A stretch of 64,000 nt of DNA from Holtermanniella nyarrowii (lineage: Eukaryota; Basidiomycota; Tremellomycetes; Holtermanniales): assembly GCA_001600035.1 (NCBI GenBank), contig BCIT01000004.1, positions 386,604 to 450,603 of the forward strand, read 5' to 3'. Position 1 is the stretch's first letter, and each line of letters opens with the position of its first letter. This document shows positions 1 through 11,555 of the stretch, one piece after another. Under the pieces are notes generated by a model. That model searched no databases. It saw nothing but the letters and a program-made list of their open reading frames with translations, and was not told the DNA's origin. The position numbers and the translations under genes are program-made.

Positions 1-3000
1 TCCTCTCCAGTAAACTGCTCAGCAAGGAAACCGCTGTACTGCAGGAAGATATCGTGGACCTGAGGTCAGCCACGTCGCCGTTACATCACTCACTTCATCG
101 AATCCTGTGGCAATCCCCTTTGTCGATGCATCCTCCATCTGAGCCAACTGTTCAATGCAGCCCTGCCTAGCCTGAGCTAATGCAATCCAGATTGGCACCG
201 CCAGTCCCGTACTTCGCAAAGCGTCCGCCAGACGCTGCTTGCTCTTCTTCGTCGGAGGTGGGGGCTTGAAGTGCACTCCAGTATCACGAACTGCAATGGT
301 GGCATCGTGTTCCGGCTTGGGATAAGTCGTTCTTGTTTCGTAAAGATACTCATGGATGAGCTCCGGTCCACCAGCAAGTGCTGCACACTGTGCGACCGAG
401 ATCGAGCGGCTACTGACTGGCGCATCCCCAGTCAAGACGGTGAGGATAGTGCCGAGAATCACCAGATCATCAGGCAAGCGAGATTGCATGCGGTTGATCA
501 TGAACTGAATGATGGGTTCCAGGTCAATCGAGTTGCGCCGACATACTTCGCCGATGAATTTTGAGATATCTACCATCAGCTCGGATCTCCACTAAACCAC
601 GCTAACTCACGTCTAACATGATTCATCTTCGTCTCCGCTTTCGCATTGGCTTTCGGAGGTTCAGTCAGCCCATCCAAGCCGGCAAACGCCATCATGTCAA
701 ATGCAATCTGCGGCATGTAGCGCATTGCGTCAGGTACGGTATCTCCCGCGATCTTGTAGGCTTTGACTTGATCCATGATCATGCGCCACATTGCACAAGG
801 GTTGGACTGAGCCACCTTTGCAAGCATTCGACCCGGCTGCTTGTAGTCACTCATGGTGAGCTTGCGCAACGCCATCTTGGTGAGGCGCTCAGCTTCGCAC
901 GAAGCGGGGGTCATGGCGGATGTGGATCGGGGGTTGGTGGTACTGGTGGTCACGTCGCGCCACTCGCCGTAGAGAGAGTAGCGAACAGAGTAGGGTAGAA
1001 AGCGAAGCAGCTCCCAGATCTCGCGCGAATATGCACAGTTGGAGTCTGATAGAGTCATAGATGGAAGGAGGAAAGAGCGCAGCAAAAGGAGCCAAGGGGC
1101 CATTTCCTTTGCAGTAGGCTGATGTCAGCGCTCGAATGAACAAAACACACTTACAGCAAGCTGTTTCTCGATTTCCAAGCTACGAGCCACAAACGCAGGT
1201 ACCGGCAAATCGAGCTGCTCAGGAAACGCCGCATTACGCTCAGCCGGCGGAAGACTAAGCGCCTGCTCCTTCTCAAGTCTGTAGCGGGCAAAGCAAGACA
1301 CAGCAATGCGACAGACTTTAGTCGCAAGCACGATGTCTCGCGAACCCATGCAGCCAGCAAGCTTGAATAGCTTGCTGCCCTTTGACCACATCTCATCAGG
1401 TGATGACCAAGTCTGTAGATCATCGGCCCAGGAGGAGTAAAAGTATTGAAACTCTTCGTTGCGCGACGAGATTGGTAAGGGAAGGGAATGCGTGAGGGTC
1501 GTGCGCGGCTTGGGAGAGTTTCGGCTAGGCATGGTCAATTCCCACTCGTCGTCGTTCTTGACGTCTCGTACAGCCATTTGATAGACTGGCTCGATGGCGA
1601 CAGCCATGAGGCGTAGCAGATGATCGGCGATTGAGGGATGCGATTGGAGAAGACTCGGGCTGGTGGCGAGGATAAAGTATGCGCCAGAGATGTAGCCGAG
1701 ACCGAGGAAAGCCTGAAGGAGCTGGATGCGCTGTTCCGGGATCTCCTTGGGCTTTGCTGAGACAGCAGGCGCATCGGGGATCGATGCCGCGGGTGCAGTG
1801 GCCGTAACCTTAGGTGCGGCGACAACAGGCGCGCCAGCCGGCGCATCAGGCTCGTCGGTCAAAGCAGCTGCATTGGCTAGACCAACAGAGCCCTTGCCGG
1901 TCTGTGCACGAATATCGTCGATGTACTTGGTCGCGATAGCAGCCAACTGCTTCTCGTCGGGAGTAAGCTGGAAGGATTAGCGATACTCAGCGTCCCGTGA
2001 AGAGACGTACGAAAGGCAACAAGTCCATTGTCCTCACGAAGCCCTCCTTGATGAGCAATGCCGCAACGTAAATTAGGCCCATCGGCGTTGGAACCTCGGT
2101 CTCCTCACGCTAAACACGTCAGCTGTTGTGTTGAGAAGGAATTTGTACGACTCACCTGGTAATTTGCAAACTTGAAGCCGAGCACCTCTGCAAGGACACG
2201 ATCGCCCTTTTCACGCAGGATGAAAGGCTCAATCTTGTCGGTACCAAGCTGAGCGACCTCTTTTACCTCTGCTCGACCCTTGCCCTTGCTCCCATTCCAA
2301 GTAGCCTCCTTACCCCAAGGTGTACACTTAATCACGTCAAGCCAATAAACCCACTCATCTTCCACCGCACACGCAAAAACATCCAGCACAACATCCAGTA
2401 CGCGCGCAGGAGCGAGGTTAAAGTAGCCCATGATATTCTCTGCTTTGCACCAAGTTTCCGCCGCTGTTCTGCTTTGGAGACTGTGGTCTGTGAGAACGAG
2501 GATGAGAGCCGAGAAGCCTTCGGATGATTCGCGGAGGAGATTGTGTTTGAGTTGACGGATGACGGCGTTGGTGTATCGACGTGTGTGAAGACGCTGGAGC
2601 GCTAGGATAGGTTGGCCTGGGTTGGTGAGGCCTAGTGTCGGAAAGTGTGACATGCTCAACAAGAGCGATGGGAGATGACTCGGCATGGCATTGGATTGCT
2701 ACAAGTCAGCGACACCGAAGCGGAAAGACGTACCAAAAGAGCTTTGACAACTTGCATAGCCTTGCTGGGACTCGGAGCCGCTTCTACAGCGTCACCCTCA
2801 CCCGGCTCCCTCACAAGATCCTTGGTGTCCTCGAGTTCTTGTTCAATAGTCTCGGTGACATCAAGGATCGTCTCGAAGAGTTCTTCATTACCCTCTGCTG
2901 ATTCTTTCAGCAATTCGGCAATCTGATCCACGGAGAGTGTCGAGGATTGCAATACTGTGCGCAAGGCGAGGTGGCAAGGTAAAGTCGTTAGAAGACTGTT

Positions 3001-3155
3001 TCCTTGGTCTGCACGGAGCGTGGATAGTCTTGGTCATGTCAGCATCTTCTTGTGATGCCACTGGGTACGTACACTGTGGATTTACCTCCCTGGTCCCAGT
3101 CTCTGATTGCAGCCTCGACATGGGGCCCGACCTGAACATAGTCGGTGTCCGCCAT
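1..3155 (-). CDS. THO2: THO complex subunit 2, 3' part beyond window
   Basis: Multi-exon gene reading leftwards and running off the left edge, so the C-terminal part is missing. THO2/THOC2 is the large scaffold of the THO complex, which couples transcription elongation to mRNP assembly and export in the nucleus. The match is to the middle/C-terminal THO2 region: the exon at 19-576 has the family pattern of 'DDLVILGTILTVLTG' followed by an 'ALAGG' block, and the exon at 576-1103 has 'MLAKVAQSNPCAMW' and 'YMPQIAFDMMAFAGL'. The last intron visible lies about 67-99, after which the frame stays open to base 1. The start at 3155 (begins MADTDYVQVG) gives a plausible N-terminus, but the frame is open upstream of it to a good acceptor (CTGAC then TAG) near 3270. 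A further 5' exon before the carrier gene at 3574 is therefore possible. Family call is firm; the exact start is uncertain. Confidence 0.85.
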
Positions 3156-3573
3156 GATACCTTTTTCAACGACACGCAGCAGCTCTACGCCGCGTTCCTT
3201 CGTGACCTCTTGAGACAAACGGGATCCCTTTGATCTCCTGTCTATGTGATAGTGGTCCTGCGTGGGCGCCTAACGTGTAGTCAGATGCGCAAGATGGGTG
3301 AAAGGTGAAGAAAGAACAGCTGCAGCAGCGGCGAAGGTGAGCAAGATCCGCTGCTCCACATGAAAGTAAAGTCCGGTTGTTCGTGAGCATGATCGGCCGA
3401 CTCGGTTGAAGTCACCCTAGCTTTTACACCTCGAAGCTTGATCCATTGGGAGCACGTAGAGCATCCAGAACTACAGGACGGGCCATTCAGAGTGATAGAA
3501 AGCGTTTCGTGAGGTGAAAGCACCTCGACAGCTGCAGTAAATTCGAGATCACCTGTAACCTGCAGCTGGCAAA
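3156..3573. promoter_or_regulatory. Divergent promoter THO2 / SAM carrier
   Basis: Head-to-head intergenic stretch of about 420 bp. No clear TATA box was seen. Part of it may encode a 5' exon of THO2 on the minus strand, because a branch-point-plus-acceptor signal lies near 3270-3286 with an open frame behind it. I could not identify the donor. Confidence 0.4.
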
Positions 3574-4691
3574 ATGTCGACCCCTGCCTCGAGTAGTACG
3601 GCCTTGCCAAGCCCCGTAGCCGTTAGCCCAGCAGCTCATCCCACATCATCTCCTACATTCCAGAGATCACTTGTCGTACGTTCACTCTCTCGCACAGACT
3701 TTACTGACCGCTAGGCCGGTGCCCTCTCGGGCCTGTCAGTCGACTTGCTCTTCTTCCCGCTCGACACGGTCAAGACGCGTCTTCAGTCTTCCAATGGGTT
3801 CTGGAAAGCAGGCGGTCTGAAAGGGATATATAAGGGCGTTGGCAGTGTTGGTGCTGGGAGTGCACCTGGAGGTGAGCTAAACTCGACGTGACTTGGTTTG
3901 GGTTAACGTGTGTCAAGCTGCTGCGTTCTTTACGACGTATGAGGCGCTGAAAGATAAGCTGCCAGCTGCATCTTCGACGTTTAGCAATTCTCCAGCATTG
4001 ACACACATGACCGCTGCATCAGGCGGAGAACTCGTACGTCGCTGTCCCCATCAGCATTGCGTTGTACAGCGCTGATAGCAGGTTGCGTGCCTCGTCCGTG
4101 TACCAACAGAAATCGTCAAATCACGAACCCAAACATCAGCTTACGGTGCATCCTCCACCTCCTGGTCTTCAGCACGACAGCTGTTCGCTATCGAAGGTCT
4201 GCGTGGCTTTTATCGAGGTTTCGGCATCACCATCGCGCGAGAGATACCGTTCACATCGATTCAATTCCCTCTTTACGAGGCACTGAAAGGGTTTATTGGG
4301 CGGACATATCTTGGGAGAAAGCCTCTGGCGCACGAGGCTGCTGGTTGTGGGATGGTGGCGGGTGGTGTGGCGGCTGCTTTGACGACGCCGCTGGATGTTG
4401 TGAAGACGCGAGTGATGCTCGAGGCCAAGGTGAGTACTTGACATTCATATACTGCATGTGACTGAGCGGTAGACGGTCAAAGGCGGTGTCGCAAGTCAAT
4501 TCACACCATCAGTCCTCTCACTTCCACCGCGTCTAATCCACATTCTCAAAACAGAAGGTCCTAAAGCCCTCTTCGCAGGCGTCATTCCACGGACAATGTG
4601 GATCTCATTAGGTGGAGCAGTCTTCTTGGGCGTCTACGAGGCCGTTATCAGTGCTTCTGGCGTAGCAGTTGGCGAAGAGTCACCATCATGA
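3574..4691 (+). CDS. PET8: Mitochondrial S-adenosylmethionine carrier (SLC25A26/Pet8 type)
   Basis: Inner-membrane carrier of the SLC25 family that imports S-adenosylmethionine into mitochondria. Five exons: introns at 3676-3714, about 3871-3915, about 4034-4081 and about 4431-4474. The first repeat reads '[19 protein letters not shown]', the signature of the SAM carrier subgroup with the carrier motif PxDxxKTRLQ. The second has '[14 protein letters not shown]' and the third '[14 protein letters not shown]' followed by '[17 protein letters not shown]', all typical of Pet8/SAMC. The ATG at 3574 gives a short Ser/Pro/Ala-rich leader before the first membrane helix. All three carrier motifs are intact. 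Confidence 0.93.
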
Positions 4692-4782
4692 TGCAGCATT
4701 TTAGCATGAACCTAGCAATCGCCTAGCGTTGTCACGCCAAAGTTGAAATCGAAGACGGCCGTTGAGATCATTGCTTGCGAAA

Positions 4783-5737
4783 ATGTCAGAAGAGACTCAA
4801 AATCAACCGCCGGTTGTGGATACTATTGGAGAGCCGTCTGTGCCGCTTGAGACGGTGACGGAGGGGGAGAAGCTAGACGTTGGGATCAAGGTCGAAGAGA
4901 GCGAGGTCGAAAAGACAGAGGTTGGGGAGAAGTCTCAAGATGGTGAAAAGGCAGATAATGTGACGGCGAATGGAGAAGAGAGGAAGGAGGCGACTCCTGA
5001 AAAGGCTAAGCTAGAACTGGGCTCCGAGCCTCACCCACTCGCAAGCGGTTGGACTCTGTACTTTTCCAACACAGGCATCACCAAAGACCCGGCCGCCCAT
5101 TCCCGCAAATCGAGCGCCGCTTCCACACCCAACCCCAACGACTCCACCGCCGACCTCTATTCGCACGGCCTGACGCCACTCTTCACTTCCAAGACCATTG
5201 AAGACTTGTTTGGCTCTTGGAAAGCGTTGAGAAGAGGTGTGGCTACCATGACGGGCAATGAAGCCAAGGTGGAGAAGGAGGGAGAGAAGATTGAGCCAGG
5301 AGATGAAGGGCTTGGATTGAGAGCATTGGTTCAGGATTCCAACTTTCATTTCTTCAAGGAAAGCGTGAGGCCCATGTGGGAAGACAAAATGTGTGCAAAG
5401 GGTGGTAAATTGACGATACCTTGCAATCGACAAGTCGTGAGTCATTGATTTCGAATACGCTGAATTATAGATCGACACAATCTTTTTCAACCTCGTCTTG
5501 TTGCTTGCAGGCGGCACGCTCGAGCAAGCTTGCCCTCCCCCTCCTCCCACCGCCCAACAAGAAGGCAAGACGGTCAACATCGTTTGTGGCGTCGTGGCCA
5601 ACCGCAGAGCCAGAGGAGACCGTATCGAGGTATGGCTCGGTGGGGAAACGAGCCCCGACATGCCATGGGTCGTGCAGGTTCGAGACCACATTATCAGAGA
5701 GCTCGGTGTCGACGTCAACAAGTGGCGATCTTTTTAG
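4783..5737 (+). CDS. eIF4E-family cap-binding protein (possibly class II/4EHP-like)
   Basis: mRNA cap-binding protein of the eIF4E fold. Two exons with a 34-nt intron at 5437-5470. Residues 1 to about 75 are an acidic Glu/Lys/Val-rich tail. The fold starts at 'HPLASGWTLYFSN', followed by a Ser/Pro/Asn insertion, 'IEDLFGSWKAL', 'FFKESVRPMWED' (cap-stacking Trp kept), then across the intron 'IDTIFFNLVLLLAGG', and finally 'GVVANRRARGDRIEVWLGG'. The first cap-stacking Trp seems replaced by Tyr in 'DLYSHGL', and the Trp of the usual 'GGRW' is Leu. These changes recall class II eIF4E (4EHP), which often represses translation; this assignment is inference. The downstream neighbour is convergent. Confidence 0.85.
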
Positions 5738-5795
5738 GGGAAGGGAATCAGGGGAGTAAACGGGTTGTAGTGCATCATTGCATGGCATAATATCG

Positions 5796-7218
5796 TCAAG
5801 CGCTGCCCTCTCCTTCAGATTCTGCGTGTCGTGGAGCCATCATTGTCAACTTTGTGCGCAGCGCTCGATTCTCGGTGCGCAATGCCAGAGCGTCGCCTTC
5901 GAGTCTATGGGTAAGCCACGCAAAAACATTCACTCACTTGTCAATCTCTGCCATGGCCCAGTCATTCAAGGTGCGTAACTCCCGCTTGTACGTCTTGGCA
6001 GCTGCCTCTTGAGTCAGGCGCCGGGCCTTCTCTCGCTTGAGCTCTTCGCGTAGCTTTTCGAGCGCCGCTTGCACGTCCCAATCAAGACTGCGTTGGCTTG
6101 CAGTCACCGTCGTGCGGTAGCTTGGAACAGAGCTCGTGTTGGTCGAAGAGCGCGAGCGCTGGTACTTCAGCGCGTGAGGAGGTGACTGGGGAGATTGGGA
6201 GTTGAGCAAGGAAGCTGCAGGCGAAATGAGGGCGAGGAGGTCATCGATTGTCTGACCAGCATTGTCGGCTTCTGGTGTCATCGGACGATCATCACCTGGC
6301 GATTCCGAGCTGGCTTGACTGCCAGCGCTTGGCGAGTCTTCGACTTGACGCTGGGCACCTGTTTGGAGTCTCTGAGTGCTGATCTGCAGAGGCTCGCCCA
6401 ATTGTACCGCCTGCACTTCTGCAGGTGCTCGAGGAAGAGGGATCTGCGGCGCTGGCTTTGGCGGTGGGATGGCAGTCAAAGGTGAGCGTCGAAAAGTTCG
6501 GTGCGCTGGCATGACACGATCGGTTCCCTCGTGAGGGTTGTAGAACAATGCACGACTGGCAGATGATGACAGTGGCGACGAGGAGGTCGTAAAGGGATCG
6601 GCAAAGCCGTTGATGCTCTGCCGGCGACGCATAGTCTCTGGAGACCGTCGAACTTCGGGGATTGGGAATCGCGTGAGGAGCTCATCGTCGCTTTGAGATT
6701 CTTTGGCTTCGAGTATTGGGGGGTTGTGCACCAGCTTCGTGCCGATTGAATCATTGAGCGACGTGGTGATGCTCTTTGGCGAGTCTTCACCAATGCTCAT
6801 TAAAGAGCCTTCGAGGCTGGACAAAGTCGGCGATGGGAGGTTCTGGGGACTGATTGGGGGCCGACTTGGTACATGGATAGCACTGTCACATTAGCCAAAT
6901 CACATTACACAGCATACCCCGCAGCTCTCCTGCTTCCAGTCTGCGGACTGACACGAGGCTTGAGGACTTCTCGTCGTGGATCATCTGAATCTGAACGACC
7001 ACTCCATCGTCTGCGCCAGCCTGTCTTACTCTTGGAAGTGACGGGCGGTGATAAAGACACTGGTGGCCCGTCTTTGAGAAAGGCCATAAGCGCATCTCGT
7101 TCTTGCTTGGTGCTCTTGAGAATGACAGCTGGCTTGGGTACGGGACGTGGTGTCACTGATATCAGCTTTGCGTACACAGATCCTAACCTTTGTGCTCGAC
7201 GTCAGGCATGGCTGACAT
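5796..7218 (-). CDS. Hypothetical coiled-coil protein
   Basis: I do not recognise this protein. It has at least four exons; the first intron (7156-7187) is only 32 nt with an unusual GTTAGG donor, and the last is about 33 nt near 5900. The start ATG at 7218 leads into 'MSAMPDVEHK', then 'TPRPVPKPAVILKSTKQERD'. The middle is Ser/Pro-rich and low complexity with many SP/TP sites. The C-terminal ~75 residues form a charged predicted coiled coil: 'LEKLREELKREKARRLTQEA' and on to 'LRTENRALRTKL'. No membrane segment or catalytic motif seen. The end is convergent with the eIF4E-like gene 58 bp away. Confidence 0.65.
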
Positions 7219-7372
7219 GGACGCGCTACCTGCAAGCATACGGTGTAGAGCTCAACGCAAGACAGAGCGAATTTACTAAAGCTCGCAAGCGAACGGGACC
7301 ATCCGTGAAAAGCCTCGGGCCAGGGCGTTGAAAGGCGCCCAGGTAAACGTTTCATCTTGATTCAATTGCAAC

Positions 7373-9952
7373 CTAAAACTCCGTGATATCATCGTCCTCA
7401 AGGAACGTCTTTTCTTCCTGCACTTCTGTCTCATACCACCCCAGCGAGTCTTGCTCCTCAGGCTCCGGCAGCTTCTCATCCTCAACTTCCATCTTCTCCG
7501 TTAGCTCTTCGTTATCATCATGTGCAGCATAGGTTGTGACGGAAAGCATGTTAGGCGGCAAAAGGTTCGTGTCTAACGGTCAGGAACCGGCGGCCGGCGT
7601 CAGCAAACTTACTATGAGTGGCGATCTGGATTTTGGCCATCAAAGGTATTGTTTCAGTGATGAGGACGGTGGGTGATTGCAGCCCGGCCCAGCTATTCGA
7701 GCTGACGGCGCGTGAAGCGAGGTGTGAGGCGACAGTGTTCACGCTCTCGCGTGTTGTTTTCTCTCGGCGGAAAGACTCGAAGAACGCAGGCTTGATGACC
7801 TTTTGTCCGTTCCTAACATGTCAGCCATAGCCACGAGTAGATGCAGCAAGCTCACCTTGGTACAGGACTAGGTAGTGCCATAAGCAGCCCGCGGGTGAGT
7901 ATATGAAAAGCATAAGCGATAGCACTAGGACTAGACTGCCACTACCAACCATCAGCTTTATCATACCTCTCTCCTTCTCAGACTCACCAGATCCTCATCA
8001 GTGCGCATGCAATCAGCTCTCGAAAAGTCATCAAGCGCAAGCGAAGCCTGATCGATATCCGTACAAAACTGCGGAAAAGACTGATGAAGCCAAAGAGAGA
8101 ATGTTGCCGAGTCGACAGGCACTGTGGCGATGAAATGCTCCATGTCGATCCTTGAGCGTCGCCTATCGAAATCAGCTAGATGCTCGGGGAGCGGTAGAGG
8201 TGGTGGTAGCGCTGTGAAACGTGCAATCTCCTCTTGATCATCCGTGTCCACCGGCGGGTCGTCGAGTCCTGTCAGCCCATCAGCATTGTCACCCGAAGCC
8301 ATGTGAACGTACGTTTGTTATAAAACACCTTGCCAAGCGCATGAAATAGCCCCAAACTCTGCTCCCGTCTCGAGACAGCATCCAGTCTATAATCGTCAGC
8401 TGCCTCACTCCATATTTCTCAAACACACAAAGCACGCATCTGCTCACTAGCATCAATCTTGGCTCCTCTACCTCCACGACTACCTCTCCCCGTCTTCTTG
8501 CCACCCGTAGCCTGCATCTTCGGGATCGTCTGCGCCGCTAGGAACTCGAGCGAGTTGACGGCGGAGCGTAAATCGCCGTTACTGGATTGAGCGATGAGTT
8601 GTAGAGCTTCTGGTGGTGGACGTGTCGAAGTCTTGGGGTATGCGAGCGGTACGATACGATTCAGCGCTTTGATGAGAAACGTCGGTGCTATCGGCAAAAA
8701 GCTGCCATCAGCATCATTGCCAATCCAGACGAACGTACTCAATGGTCTGACACCAAGCACTATCCTTGATCTCCTGCCCAATCCCAGGATCTCCCCTCTC
8801 TCTCTCCATCCACGATTCCTCAGCACGCCCACCATCCCCAGTAGCACTCGAGATGATCACAAGAGGACACGATGAAGCTTGATAGCTCTGTCCAAATTGT
8901 TGAAGCGCTGTATGGAATGCTTCGCGCGTTGATGGGTGCGTGAGGTTTGGGAGAGAGGAGATGACGAGTACCCGGCGTTTTGACGTCTGCGATCTCGATC
9001 TCGAACTCGAGCTTGGGTTGGACGTCAGTTCCAATGGGGCGTAAGAATGCCTCGAGAGGAAGGATGCAAGTTTCGAAGCGGCTGATTCACGAGTGATTCC
9101 GTCGCCTCCAAGACTCCATTCTTCGATTCCATCTCCCCATTCGATCAACTCCAGCCCTAGCTCGCTCGCAAGTACTTTAAGCGTCGTCGTCTTGCCGACG
9201 CCAGCTGGGCCAGTCAGGAGAAGCACTCGCTTCAAGGCATGAGCGAGCTGACTTGGGCAAGCAAGAGACTCACTCTGTATTTCCGGATCCTGTCTTTGGC
9301 TTCTGTCGACATTTCGTGATCCCGACCGATCATGTTCGAAGGTACGCCTTCGAGCGCTTCATGTAGCCATTGTCGCAGTTTGGTGATTCGAGGCTTTGAC
9401 GGTGCCAGCTCGGACTGGCCATCAGCTCTGCCTGTGCCAAATACGCACTTCTTTGGTTGGAGCAAAACGCTCACTCCACATCTCCATCACTCCTGCATGC
9501 CCATCTATTTCTCCATCAACAGCCGCGTCTCACTGCCAGCAGACTCACCTTCGTACACCGAGCGCATCTTGACATCCCCATCCTCATCCTCATCATCGTC
9601 TATCACTATCACCTCCTTGGCTTTGCCTTTATCCGTCCTGCTTGGCTCGGTGACATGTTCACGTTTCTGACGCTTGAGAGGAACAGGTGGAGGAGGCATA
9701 GACATCGACGCCGAGCGTCTTCGATCTTCCGAATTCCTTTGACTTGGCTCTGCTTTTGCCTTTGGGGGACTCGGAACAGGCGCGAAAGCCAAAGTCGACT
9801 GAAACTGTCCACATCAGCTTGACCTCTCATCACGCTCTCAAGCTCACCGAGCTCAGTCTGGAGAGTTTCTTGACAGGTTTTGACGGTAAAGACGCTGTCG
9901 GCGCTTCATTTCGGATAGTTGTAGTGGACTTTGGAGCCCTGCGAGGAGGCAT
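7373..9952 (-). CDS. RAD17: Checkpoint clamp loader Rad17 (Rad24 in budding yeast)
   Basis: AAA+ subunit that, with Rfc2-5, loads the 9-1-1 checkpoint clamp at damaged DNA in the nucleus. Multi-exon. The N-terminus (MPPRRAPKST) and next exon are basic/acidic and disordered with a 'VIVIDDDEDEDGD' patch. The exon around 8714-9235 has a perfect Walker A, 'LLTGPAGVGKTT', preceded by the conserved 'RITKLRQWLHEAL' linker. The exon at 8419-8847 carries 'SSNGDLRSAVNSLEFL', the clamp-loader sensor-2 region. The last exon ends in a very acidic tail, 'FLEDDDITEF', resembling the conserved acidic Rad17 C-terminus. Exon borders between 7550 and 8500 were not all resolved. It shares a 200-bp divergent promoter with KSH1. 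Confidence 0.88.
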
Positions 9953-10153
9953 GACTGCAAGGACGCGTCCAACAGGTAGAGAGCCCAGTGTAAAGTCAAG
10001 AAGTGGAGGTGCGAACGGACTCCCGAGGATCCACGTCATGTATCTTCGGAGTCCGAATGTATCAATCCGGATCCCGACACCCCGTGTGCTGCACTTGGAA
10101 GCTGCCTATGTAAAGCAAGCTAAGGGTAGCTCGAACGCGTCCACATTTTCAGC

Positions 10154-10510
10154 ATGGTAAGTACACAAAGCTTCTGATGGCTTGAGGCCTAGCTGATCCA
10201 GCGCAGTCAGCACTATTCAATTTCCAATCCTTGCTACTAGTCATCATCCTCATGATTTGCACCTGCACATACGCACGAGGCATTGCGCCAGGACTCATCG
10301 ATCGGAATCGCGAAGGGTGAGCTCTATTCTTATACACATGCTCACGCTAACGACCAGCTTCACTGGCTTACTGTTCAAGAGTGCACGGATAGGTACGTTA
10401 AAAACCGCAAGCTTCATACGGGCGGACTGATGACCTCAGGCGAGCGGCTCTCACCCTATGTCTCGCTCGCATGCCTAGTCATGGCAGTCCGGATCCTCAC
10501 GGGCTCATAA
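10154..10510 (+). CDS. KSH1: KISH/TMEM167 secretory-pathway membrane protein
   Basis: 72-residue Golgi/secretory membrane protein of the KISH (TMEM167A, yeast Ksh1) family, needed for early secretion. Four coding exons; the first consists only of the ATG, with a 50-nt intron at 10157-10206. The spliced protein begins '[20 protein letters not shown]', then '[18 protein letters not shown]', then '[20 protein letters not shown]'. This is nearly the whole conserved family sequence, including the RNxxG and ARIGER(L/K)SPYV motifs and two membrane helices. The other introns are about 10305-10344 and about 10391-10440. Length equals the family norm. Confidence 0.96.
10157..10206 (+). other. Intron directly after the KSH1 start codon
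   Basis: GTAAGT donor abuts the ATG and the acceptor is GCGCAG. The next codons read [10 protein letters not shown], the universal KISH N-terminus, so the first coding exon is exactly 3 nt. Confidence 0.92.
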
Positions 10511-10581
10511 GCTTCAGTCTCGGTTATCGATTCACGACATATAGAGAGAGGAAGAGTTCATGTATACGAGTGTAGACTAGA

Positions 10582-11374
10582 CTAAGCACCCGGCCCCGAT
10601 CGCTTCTTCTCTTCCTTGCGCCGTTTCTTTGCTAATCTTCTTCGCTCGGCTTTGGTCATGCCTGAGCTGCCTGTGCTTTGCGCTGGTACATGTCGTTCTG
10701 GAGAGGCCGAGGGTGAAGGTGCGGTGATTGCAACGGGTACGAGGGTGGGTTTCAAGATTGCTAGCGGCGCTATACTCGGTGCCTCCTCCTTCTCTTCCCC
10801 TGTCTCGCCAGCCTCGGTGCCAAATCCAACACCACTCTTGCCTTCAATCGCACCAACACTGTCCCTCTTGACCTTCTTCTTCTTCTTTTTATTCCCGTTC
10901 AACAGCGCCTGAACGCCCGCGGCCTCTGCTCGTCCCTTGCCTTTACCCACAGATCTAAATCTCGACGTTTCTTCCTCTTCGTCTGATTCCTCTTCCCTCG
11001 TTCTTTTGGCCTTTGAGCTTTCTGAAACGGGTTTATTGAGATGTTTGGCGATTGTTAAGAAATCTCTTCGGACTGAACTTGGACCTGCACTCGCTGCTGT
11101 GGCTGCTGCTCCGGGCTCCAACAATGGATGACCAAGTCCTAATCTGCCAATGAGCTTCTGAATACAATGATACCTACCTCTCAGCCTCCCATTCTGCCCC
11201 GCGCCGTCCACCGCGACTCATTGCCGCTACGAATCCCTTTTCTCGTTCCGCAGCAGGTTTGGTGACTCCAAAAGTCGGTGGAACCCATGATGAGACTAGA
11301 TCTCTTAGCAGTGCTGAAGAGAGTGCGAAAGACTCTACTGAGGGTGTAGGTGTACTGCTTGTCATTGTTGTCAT
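10582..11374 (-). CDS. Lysine-rich hypothetical nuclear/nucleolar-like protein
   Basis: Two exons with a 34-nt intron at 11144-11177. The ATG at 11374 gives 'MTTMTSSTPTPSVESFALSS'. Exon 1 includes 'VSSWVPPTFGVTKPAAE' and, spliced to exon 2, 'EWEAERLGLGHPLLEPG'. The rest is low complexity: acidic 'REEESDEEEET', basic 'NGNKKKKKKVKRD', and a C-terminal 'RRRLAKKRRKEEKKRSG', both looking like nuclear/nucleolar localisation signals. I cannot name the family; the short 'RLGLGHP' element may be its conserved core. It is divergent from TOM40. Confidence 0.7.
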
Positions 11375-11555
11375 TGCCTACCCTAGCTTGAGGACATGCA
11401 GGTTGAGCTCGACGAGAGGGGTTACGCATCCATCTTTAACTATTTTCCAATCAACTCCGATAATGCCCGGCTGGTTGGGTGTTAAGTTCAAAACGTAGCA
11501 AGCTGTTGCCATCACCAAGCTTGCTGTAGCAACAGGATTACCACCTTGATTCATC

